A DNA stretch of 5,535 bases from a bacterium (lineage in GTDB: Bacteria; Auribacterota; UBA3054). Below, in pieces: positions 1 to 5,535 of this stretch. A model generated the notes under the pieces. It ran no database searches. It saw only the letters and a program-made list of their open reading frames with translations, and was not told where the DNA came from. Each line of letters starts with the position of its first letter. The first letter of the stretch is position 1. The DNA lies in the NCBI GenBank assembly GCA_017444325.1, contig JAFSWV010000003.1:1-5535 (forward strand), in the 5' to 3' direction. The position numbers and the translations under genes were made by a program.

Positions 1-1098
1 ATATTGGCCAAAGCCCTGAACTGTCAGTCAGGCGACGGCCCCGTCACCGAGCCCTGCTGTGAGTGCGCCAGCTGTCAGGCCATAAAAGACGGCAGTTCCT
101 TGGACGTCATCGAGATCGACGGCGCAAGCAACCGCACGATAGACAACATCAGGCAGATCAGGGACACCGTTTCGATTGCGCCCGTATCATCCCGCTACAA
201 GATCTATATCATCGACGAAGTGCACATGCTGACCAAGGAGGCTTTCAACGCGCTTTTGAAAACGCTGGAAGAGCCGCCGGCGCACGTGAAATTCTTCTTC
301 GCCACGACCGACCCGCAGAAGATACCTCCCACAATTCTTTCCCGCGTGCAGAAATTCGAACTGCACCGCATGGACTGGAACACCTTAAACTCCTACCTCT
401 CCATGATGGCGGAAAAGGAAGGCTTGAAGGCGACGCCTTCGGCCATCGCGGCGGTCGCCAGGGCCGGCAACGGCTCTATGCGCGACGCGCTTTCGGTCTT
501 CGACCAGGTCCTTGCCTGGGGCGGCGAAAACGTGACGGAAAAGGACGTGGCGGCTTTGCTCGGCCTGACCAACAGGGAGATAATCCTTGAGCTTTCCGAC
601 GCAGTCGTCAAAAAAGACTATGAATGCGCCCTGAAATGCGTCGGCAAAGTCATGGAGGGCGGACGCGACGCCGAGCAGTTCATTCTAAGCCTCGTTCAGT
701 TCTACCGCAACCTTGCCGTTCTGAAAGTGACGCGGGAACCGGGCAGTCTCCTTGAGGAAAGCCCCGAGTATATGGTGGAACTCAAAAAAGCCGGCGAAGG
801 CTACACCATAGGCCAGATCACCGCGGCCATAGACGAGCTCATGCAGATCCTGCCGAAGCTCTCGGCGACCGAGGCCAAGCAGACCATTCTGGAACTGGCC
901 GTTTTGAAGCTCATCCATATCCGCTCAAGGATCAGCGCCGACCTTATCTTCGCGAAGCTGGAAGAGCTTGAGAAAGGCTCCGTGACTTTGGAAAAGGAAA
1001 AACAGACAAAAGAACCCCAAAAACAGGAAACGCCGGAGGGCGACGTGGCTTTGGCCAGGCAGCTCTTCCCTGGCAGCCGTTTGGATAAAAATCAATAA
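1..1098 (+). CDS. dnaX: DNA polymerase III subunit gamma/tau, 5'-truncated by window edge
   Basis: This is the ATPase of the replicative clamp loader, which opens the beta sliding clamp and loads it on primed DNA. The frame is open from base 1 (ATA TTG GCC AAA = ILAK), so the TTG at 4 is internal; about 57 residues including the Walker A loop lie upstream. Visible in order: the zinc module with cysteines at bases 22, 55, 64 and 73; Walker B (IYIIDEVHML, 202-231); FNALLKTLEEPP; the arginine-finger region TILSRVQKF (331-357), where the usual SRC motif reads SRV; and sensor 2 (GSMRDAL, Arg at 481). Helical domain III follows to about 920. A charged Lys/Glu/Gln tail then ends in ALARQLFPGSRLD. 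The full protein would be about 420 residues, near the length of E. coli gamma (431) and well short of tau (643), so there is no room for tau domains IV and V. The stop lies 16 nt before aspS, suggesting co-transcription. Identity is secure. Confidence 0.97.
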   Translation: MLAKALNCQSGDGPVTEPCCECASCQAIKDGSSLDVIEIDGASNRTIDNIRQIRDTVSIAPVSSRYKIYIIDEVHMLTKEAFNALLKTLEEPPAHVKFFFATTDPQKIPPTILSRVQKFELHRMDWNTLNSYLSMMAEKEGLKATPSAIAAVARAGNGSMRDALSVFDQVLAWGGENVTEKDVAALLGLTNREIILELSDAVVKKDYECALKCVGKVMEGGRDAEQFILSLVQFYRNLAVLKVTREPGSLLEESPEYMVELKKAGEGYTIGQITAAIDELMQILPKLSATEAKQTILELAVLKLIHIRSRISADLIFAKLEELEKGSVTLEKEKQTKEPQKQETPEGDVALARQLFPGSRLDKNQ

Positions 1099-1103
1099 TC
1101 ATT

Positions 1104-1110
1104 AAGGAAG
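1104..1110 (+). promoter_or_regulatory. Ribosome binding site of aspS
   Basis: AAGGAAG lies 4 nt before the ATG at 1115, inside the 16-nt dnaX-aspS gap. It is a good Shine-Dalgarno match and fixes the aspS start. The gap is too short for an independent promoter or terminator. Confidence 0.75.
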
Positions 1111-1114
1111 TCAA

Positions 1115-2884
1115 ATGAAAAGAACGCATTCCTGCAACGCCCTGAGGGGCGCCGACCAGGGAAAGGATGTTACGCTTTGCGGCTGGGTGAGACGCCGCAG
1201 GGCCTTGGGAAACCTTATTTTTGTGGACCTCAGGGACAGGGAGGGCATAACGCAGATCGTCTTCGATCCGGCCGCCGCTCCCGAAGCTTATGAAGTAGCC
1301 AAAGACATCAGGGGCGAATACGTCATCTGCGTAAACGGCAAGGTCCGTTCGCGCGGCGACCAAGTCAACAAGGACCTGCCGACCGGCGAAATAGAGGTCC
1401 TCGCCTCCTCCATCAAAGTGTTCAACACCGCCGAGACTCCGCCTTTTCATTTGGAAAACGAAGACCCCACCGACGATCTGAGACTGCGCTACCGCTATCT
1501 CGACCTTAGAAGAGCGCATCTCCAGAAAGCCCTAGGCTTGCGCCATAAAGTCGCGCTTGCCGTCCGCAATTGCCTTGACTCCCTGGGATTCTGGGAGATC
1601 GAAACGCCCGTGCTCTCCAAGTCCACTCCGGAAGGCGCCAGGGACTATCTTGTTCCTTCGAGAGTGCATCACGGCAAATTCTACGCCCTGCCGCAGAGCC
1701 CGCAGCTTCTTAAGCAGCTTCTGATGGTGGCCGGCATGGACAAATATTTCCAGATCACCCGCTGCTTCAGGGACGAGGATTTGAGAGCGGAGCGTCAGCC
1801 GGAATTCACGCAGATCGACCTTGAAATGTCCTTTGCTGAGAAAGAGGACGTCTTCGAAGTTGGCGAAGCCGTGATGAAGACGGCCTTCGCCACCGCTGGC
1901 TATGAGATCACTACTCCCTTCCCGCACATGACCTGGCAGGACGCCATGGACGGCTACGGCTCCGACAAGCCGGACCTGCGCTTCGGAATGGTCATCCAGA
2001 ACGTTACGGAGATTTTCAAAAGCTGCGCTTTCCCGCCCTTTGCTTCCGCACTTGAGGAATCCGGCAGCGTAAGGTGCATAAAAGTGGAAGGAGGCGCGAC
2101 TCTCCCCCGCCGCAGGCTGGACGAACTCAGTGAAGTTGCCAAGAAAGAGAAAGCCAAAGGCATCTTCTGGGTCAAATACGAAGCGGAAGGCCGCAAGTCC
2201 CCAATGAAGGGTTTGACCGACGAAGAATGGGCCGCGCTTGAAAAACAGCTTTCCCCCGCCGAGGGCGACCTCATCCTGCTGTCCGCCGGTCCGGCCCTTA
2301 CCGCCTGCAAAGGCCTGGGCGCCGTCAGGCTCCAGCTTGGCGCTGAACTGAAGCTCATTCCGGAAAACACTTTCGCCTTCACCTGGATCACGGACTTCCC
2401 GCTCTTCCAGTACAGCGAGGAGGAAGGACGCTGGGTAAGTGAGCACCACCCCTTCACCTCCCCCAACGCCCTTGACTTCGACATTCTGGAATCCGATCCC
2501 GGACACGTCAGAAGCAACAGCTACGACCTCGTCATCAACGGCTACGAAGTCGGATCCGGCTCAGTCCGTATCCACGACTCCAAGCTGCAGGACCGCATCT
2601 TCAGGCTCCTGAAGCTCGAGCCGCAGCAGATCGAAGACCGCTTCGGCTTCTTCATCAACGCTCTAAAGTACGGCGCCCCGCCCCACGCCGGCGTCGCCTT
2701 CGGACTGGACAGGCTCACCATGCTGCTTACCGGACGCAACAACATCAGGGACGTCATCGCCTTCCCGAAGACTTTGAAGGCCACCGACCTCATGTCCGAC
2801 GCGCCCTCCACCGTCAGCCCCGAACAGCTTGACGAACTGGCTATTGCCGTAACGAGAACCGAAGAGGAAGAACTGCAGGGATGA
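1115..2884 (+). CDS. aspS: Aspartyl-tRNA synthetase, complete
   Basis: This cytoplasmic class IIb enzyme attaches aspartate to tRNA-Asp using ATP. At 589 residues it matches the usual bacterial length (E. coli 590). Visible in order: the N-terminal OB-fold anticodon-binding domain (about 1-110, GWVRRRRALGNLIFVDLRD from residue 23); the motif 1 region (GFWEIETPVLSKSTPEGARD); the aspartate-site QSPQ at 194-197; motif 2 FRDEDLRAERQPEFTQID (218-235, catalytic Arg219); the bacterial GAD insertion (about 280-420); and motif 3 GLDRL (Arg533). No key catalytic residue is missing. Leu31 in the OB fold corresponds, by recollection of family studies, to the residue of enzymes that charge only tRNA-Asp; His there is typical of non-discriminating enzymes that also charge tRNA-Asn. 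That specificity call is an inference. The start is supported by AAGGAAG at 1104. The stop TGA overlaps the next gene's ATG (ATGA, 2881-2884), suggesting translational coupling. Confidence 0.98.
   Translation: MKRTHSCNALRGADQGKDVTLCGWVRRRRALGNLIFVDLRDREGITQIVFDPAAAPEAYEVAKDIRGEYVICVNGKVRSRGDQVNKDLPTGEIEVLASSIKVFNTAETPPFHLENEDPTDDLRLRYRYLDLRRAHLQKALGLRHKVALAVRNCLDSLGFWEIETPVLSKSTPEGARDYLVPSRVHHGKFYALPQSPQLLKQLLMVAGMDKYFQITRCFRDEDLRAERQPEFTQIDLEMSFAEKEDVFEVGEAVMKTAFATAGYEITTPFPHMTWQDAMDGYGSDKPDLRFGMVIQNVTEIFKSCAFPPFASALEESGSVRCIKVEGGATLPRRRLDELSEVAKKEKAKGIFWVKYEAEGRKSPMKGLTDEEWAALEKQLSPAEGDLILLSAGPALTACKGLGAVRLQLGAELKLIPENTFAFTWITDFPLFQYSEEEGRWVSEHHPFTSPNALDFDILESDPGHVRSNSYDLVINGYEVGSGSVRIHDSKLQDRIFRLLKLEPQQIEDRFGFFINALKYGAPPHAGVAFGLDRLTMLLTGRNNIRDVIAFPKTLKATDLMSDAPSTVSPEQLDELAIAVTRTEEEELQG
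2864..2870 (+). promoter_or_regulatory. Ribosome binding site of the AsmA-like gene, inside aspS
   Basis: GAGGAAG sits in the last codons of aspS, 10 nt before the ATG at 2881. With the ATGA stop/start overlap it supports re-initiation at 2881 by ribosomes finishing aspS. The spacing is slightly long, and these bases also encode part of the acidic AspRS tail. Confidence 0.5.
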
Positions 2885-4335
2885 AAATCTCCTGGCGATA
2901 TCTTCTGGTGATACCAGGGCTGTATCTGGCTTTCGCCCTCCTTCCGCCGCTTGCTGCCAACAACTTCATCTTCCGCGACCATGCGGCGAGGAAGATCTCG
3001 AAGGCTCTGAATTGCCGGGCGGACGTCGTCGACCTTAAGCTCTCGTCCTGGACGGGCCGCTTCAAGGTGGACATCCCGGCGCTCGACCTTTATGAGGCCA
3101 AGGGAGAGGGCAAAGCCATCATGAGCCTGGACTACATCCATTTCGAGATGTGGCCGCACCAGATCTTTTCGCCATTTTTCGGCATGGAGAAAGGGTCTAT
3201 CCGCACTATGGAGTGGGTGCGCGCCAGGGAAAGGGTCAAAAACTTCCTTTCGGCCGTCCCGTACCTCAATGTCAGTGAACTCCAATTCTGGGAGGACGAG
3301 GGCCGGCCGGTTTATTTCCAGAGGATCCGCTTCGACGCCAAAAAGAAAAACGGCTGTCTGAATTTCAATTTCAACTGCGACGTGGACTGCCCGGCGCTCA
3401 GCGAAAGCTCGCTTTCTTCCAGGGGACGCTACCACTACTCATCAAGAACGCTCTTCCTGGACAGCCTGAGCTTTTCCGGGCACAAGCGCTCCGCCGCCAA
3501 GACGATCCTCGACGGAAGGATCGTGGAGGATGTCTCCGACGTTCCCTTCACGCTGGATTGCGACTGCATAATAGAGAAGGATAAAATTGAGCTCAACAGC
3601 ATCTCCTTCATGGCGGACAGGTTCCTTTCCACCGGCAGCATTCTGAAAAACAAAGACGGCCTGACTTTTCTCCTGAACGGCAGCGGCAATTTCACCAAGG
3701 AATTAGCCCAGCTCTGCGGATTGCAGCACCGCGTCTCGCATTTCGACGCCCTGGACTGCCGCTTGGAAGGCGATTCTGATGTTCTGGGAAATCTTCTAAC
3801 CGTTGGGGATCTGACCTTCAAAAAAGGATGCCTCCTGGGCGTTGAGCTCGAAGGAGCGAAACTTTATTTCAACGCCGTCAACGATCACCTCTCCAGCCTC
3901 TCGCTCACATCTAGTTTCTGGCAGGGCAAGGCGACGATCAATTCCAGGGAGCGCGCGCTCAAAAACGGAGCAACCCTTCTTGAGACCAGGATCGATCTTA
4001 TCGACGTTTCCATGAGCGACATGCTCCTTCATTTCAAATGCAGCGGAAAGATGCCGGGCGGCCTCTGCTCGCTTACGGCCGATCTTACCCTCACGAACGG
4101 CACGCTCACCTCACTTTTCGACGGAGGCCAGGATACGCTTGCGAAACTTTACGGCAAAGGCAAGATCAGCGCCAGGAACGTCAATCTCAGTTATTTCACC
4201 GACCGCGACTGGCAGGAAGGGAAAGTTCCCCTTGTGCTCCAGCGCCTCCTGGGCGCGGGCGCGACCATTGCGCAAGCCAGGAAGAGCTGCCTTTCCTTCA
4301 GCAGATCATGCAGTCATTGGGAAAGGAAAAGCTGA
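2881..4335 (+). CDS. AsmA-like envelope protein, N-terminal portion (frameshifted)
   Basis: The product begins with a short basic end and a hydrophobic segment at about residues 7-26, with no lipobox, which reads as a signal anchor into the inner membrane. The rest is alternating beta-type sequence, rich in short strands, matching the extended periplasmic beta-groove of AsmA/TamB-type proteins. These are linked to outer-membrane assembly and phospholipid transport. Residues 1 to about 466 (to base 4278) look native; KLYGKGKISARNVNLSYF begins the AsmA C-terminal type of domain. The last 18 codons before the TGA at 4333 are out of frame: the family-like sequence continues in another frame from 4278. 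Joining both parts gives about 631 residues. Cysteine is frequent (11 in this part), unusual for a periplasmic protein. Its start overlaps the aspS stop by 4 nt. AsmA membership is a judgement from sequence character and C-terminal pattern, not a database match; the exact subfamily and substrate are unknown. Confidence 0.72.
   Translation: MKISWRYLLVIPGLYLAFALLPPLAANNFIFRDHAARKISKALNCRADVVDLKLSSWTGRFKVDIPALDLYEAKGEGKAIMSLDYIHFEMWPHQIFSPFFGMEKGSIRTMEWVRARERVKNFLSAVPYLNVSELQFWEDEGRPVYFQRIRFDAKKKNGCLNFNFNCDVDCPALSESSLSSRGRYHYSSRTLFLDSLSFSGHKRSAAKTILDGRIVEDVSDVPFTLDCDCIIEKDKIELNSISFMADRFLSTGSILKNKDGLTFLLNGSGNFTKELAQLCGLQHRVSHFDALDCRLEGDSDVLGNLLTVGDLTFKKGCLLGVELEGAKLYFNAVNDHLSSLSLTSSFWQGKATINSRERALKNGATLLETRIDLIDVSMSDMLLHFKCSGKMPGGLCSLTADLTLTNGTLTSLFDGGQDTLAKLYGKGKISARNVNLSYFTDRDWQEGKVPLVLQRLLGAGATIAQARKSCLSFSRSCSHWERKS
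4276..4281 (+). other. Probable frameshift site in the AsmA-like gene
   Basis: Upstream, the frame read from 2881 gives GAGATIAQA, ending at GCC 4276-4278. Downstream, the frame one base earlier gives QEELPFLQQIMQSL from CAG at 4278. Restoring one C to the CC at 4277-4278 yields GCC CAG GAA GAG (A-Q-E-E) and a continuous protein of about 631 residues. The change is equivalent to one lost base. I see no X-XXY-YYZ slippery heptamer here, so a sequencing or assembly error or a real mutation is likelier than programmed frameshifting. The exact base is uncertain by a few positions. Confidence 0.75.
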
Positions 4336-4775
4336 GGAACTACTCCGCCAGCTTCACCATCAAAGACGGCAGGATAATCTCCCCGGCCGCCACGTTGAGC
4401 GGAAACATGGGCGAAATAAAAGCCCAGGGAAGCTGCGCCTTGACGGGAGAAATGGATTACAAGCTGCAGCTGAAGCTGAACAAGGCTCTGAGCGATAAGT
4501 ATTCAAAGCAGCCGCTGGCCTCGCTCTTCATTGCGGACGGAGCGATAGAGATACCGATCAAACTGACCGGCAGCGTCCGCTCCCCCAAGGCCACGCTCGA
4601 CCTTACGGAAGAAAAGAAAGCGCTCTTCGAAGACCGCGTGCTGCAATTGGTGACAGATTTTTACAACGACAAACTTGGTTCCGCCGCCCGGAAATTCCTC
4701 GGCGAAAACGAAAGCGGCGACCTCATGCAGAAAATAGAAAGCTCCGTGAAAGAGCTCCTCAAAAAATTACTTTAG
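4278..4775 (+). CDS. AsmA-like envelope protein, C-terminal portion (other side of frameshift)
   Basis: These 165 residues continue the gene begun at 2881 in a different frame. They carry the AsmA C-terminal pattern: a helical stretch (QEELPFLQQIMQSL), then ASFTIKDGRIISPAATLSG, where 'dG.i..p...l.g' is typical, then a beta segment (IKAQGSCALTGEMDYKLQLKL) and IPIKLTGSVRSPKATLDL. It closes with an amphipathic, charged helical tail (LMQKIESSVKELLKKLL) ending at TAG 4773-4775. The frame stays open upstream to at least 4038, but the translation there is Arg/Pro/His-rich shadow sequence of the N-terminal frame, so that ATG is not a credible start. The first in-frame ATG after the shift is 4308, with no clear Shine-Dalgarno sequence, so an independent protein is unlikely. 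The best reading is one 631-residue gene broken by one base. lepA starts 6 nt after the stop. Confidence 0.72.
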   Translation, partial: QEELPFLQQIMQSLGKEKLRNYSASFTIKDGRIISPAATLSGNMGEIKAQGSCALTGEMDYKLQLKLNKALSDKYSKQPLASLFIADGAIEIPIKLTGSVRSPKATLDLTEEKKALFEDRVLQLVTDFYNDKLGSAARKFLGENESGDLMQKIESSVKELLKKLL

Positions 4776-4781
4776 ACGATC

Positions 4782-5535
4782 ATGCTCTCACATATCCGCA
4801 ACTTTTGCATCATAGCCCACATCGACCACGGCAAGACCACTCTTTCCGACCGCTTTTTGGAACTTACAGGCGCGGTCGCCAAAAGGGAGATGGTTGACCA
4901 GGCCCTTGACGACATGGATCTCGAAAGGGAAAGAGGCATCACGATAAAATCCCATCCCGTAAGGCTCAATTACACCGCGCCGGACGGCCAGACCTACATA
5001 CTGAACCTAATCGACACTCCGGGGCACGTGGACTTCTCCTACGAAGTCTCGCGAAGCCTGGCGGCCTGCGAGGGCGCGATCCTTCTGGTGGACGCCTCGC
5101 AAGGCGTGCAGGCCCAGACGGTCGCAAACGTCAGGATGGCGCTGGAGCACGACCTCAACATCATTCCGGTCCTCAACAAAATAGACCTGCCCTCCGCCGA
5201 CGTGGACTACTGCTCGCAGCAGATCATCGACCTGATCGGCGGCACCAAGGACGAGATACTGAAAGTCAGCAGCAAGACCGGGGAAGGCTTGGAAACCCTT
5301 TTGGAACACATCATAAAGGACGTTCCCCCGCCTAAGGAGCCTCAGGACGAAAAACTGAGATGGCTGATCTTCGACTCCGTTTACGATCCTTACAGGGGCG
5401 TCATCGTTTACGGCCGCGTCTTCTCTGGCGGAATCAAAAAAGGCACGAAAGTCCGCTTCATGTCGAACGGACTGGAATACGAAGTCATCGAAGCCGGAAC
5501 TTTCACGCCGCACATGAAAGCGGTCGATGAAATAA
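4782..5535 (+). CDS. lepA: Elongation factor 4 (LepA), 3'-truncated by window edge
   Basis: LepA/EF4 is a ribosome-associated translational GTPase related to EF-G, proposed to act on stalled or mistranslocated ribosomes or in ribosome biogenesis. The window holds 251 codons of a protein normally about 600 long. All GTPase motifs are present: G1 AHIDHGKT (12-19), G2 Thr54 in RGITIK, G3 DTPGH (78-82), G4 NKID (132-135) and G5 SSK (163-165, more often SAK). VDQALDDMDLERERGIT is the typical LepA switch I region. Domain II begins near residue 187 (LRWLIFDSVYDPYRGVIVYGRV) and includes GTFTPHM, matching the family's G.FTP segment. The frame is open to the last base. The ATG at 4782 is chosen because the protein begins directly with the family's short IRNFCIIAHIDHG leader. 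No clear Shine-Dalgarno sequence precedes it; the upstream stop is 6 nt away, so translation may depend on coupling. It is the fourth gene of the apparent operon. Confidence 0.98.
   Translation, partial: MLSHIRNFCIIAHIDHGKTTLSDRFLELTGAVAKREMVDQALDDMDLERERGITIKSHPVRLNYTAPDGQTYILNLIDTPGHVDFSYEVSRSLAACEGAILLVDASQGVQAQTVANVRMALEHDLNIIPVLNKIDLPSADVDYCSQQIIDLIGGTKDEILKVSSKTGEGLETLLEHIIKDVPPPKEPQDEKLRWLIFDSVYDPYRGVIVYGRVFSGGIKKGTKVRFMSNGLEYEVIEAGTFTPHMKAVDEI

Noticed and set aside
985..1030. A-rich runs near the end of dnaX as a possible programmed frameshift site, as in E. coli
   Set aside because: The runs have five A's at most and form no X-XXY-YYZ heptamer in the reading frame. The normal frame already ends at gamma length, so there is no longer form to control.
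1096..1117. Terminator or promoter between dnaX and aspS
   Set aside because: The gap is 16 nt, with no inverted repeat or T-run, and is filled by the ribosome binding site.
1532..2517. Long open frames on the minus strand opposite aspS (up to 324 codons)
   Set aside because: They lie wholly opposite a gene with every AspRS motif, show no recognisable domain, and are what GC-rich codon bias produces on the opposite strand.
2542..3435. Minus-strand open frame of 297 codons spanning the aspS end and the AsmA-like start
   Set aside because: It runs antisense across two well-supported genes, has no recognisable domain, and its composition is that of a reverse-complement shadow.
4038..4277. Upstream part of the open frame that carries the AsmA C-terminus, starting at ATG 4038
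   Set aside because: Its translation is Arg/Pro/His-rich low-quality sequence, while the other frame there gives typical AsmA strands; it is only the open shadow before the frameshift.
4276..4300. Programmed -1 ribosomal frameshift in the AsmA-like gene
   Set aside because: No slippery heptamer in the right phase and no obvious strong hairpin directly downstream; a one-base indel explains the data more simply.
5007..5513. Minus-strand open frame of 168 codons at the right end
   Set aside because: It lies opposite lepA, whose G3-G5 motifs and domain II are unmistakable on the + strand.

Overview
The window is an ordinary-looking stretch of bacterial chromosome. It carries four genes on the + strand, packed head to tail with almost no intergenic DNA: the 3' part of dnaX (clamp-loader gamma/tau subunit), a complete aspS (aspartyl-tRNA synthetase), an AsmA-like envelope protein gene interrupted by a single-base frameshift, and the 5' part of lepA (elongation factor 4). 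Gaps and overlaps are 16 nt, a 4-nt ATGA overlap, and 6 nt. No stretch over 20 bases is non-coding, and I see no internal terminator or promoter, so the block reads as one operon running past both window edges.

Organism: the DNA is moderately GC-rich (mid to high fifties per cent by eye), with C/G-ending codons and frequent AGG arginine codons. The AsmA-like protein suggests a Gram-negative (diderm) cell. The LepA switch region (RERGITIKSHPVRL) reminds me of PVC-group proteins (Verrucomicrobiota, Lentisphaerota, Kiritimatiellota), but Elusimicrobiota or Omnitrophota cannot be excluded. This placement is a low-confidence impression.

Layout: 1-1098 dnaX, 5'-truncated by the window and short for its family; 1115-2884 aspS, full length with all class II motifs; 2881-4775 the AsmA-like gene, with the frame change near 4278; 4782-5535 lepA, cut by the window end after the G domain and the start of domain II.

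How they work together: three genes serve replication and translation (clamp loading, aspartate charging, elongation quality control). The fourth is a predicted membrane-anchored periplasmic protein of the AsmA/TamB type. The linkage probably reflects co-expression of growth genes rather than a shared pathway. I found no mobile element, RNA gene, CRISPR array, defence system or other undescribed system here. The points that merit a second look are the frameshift, the gamma-length DnaX, and a few residue-level departures.
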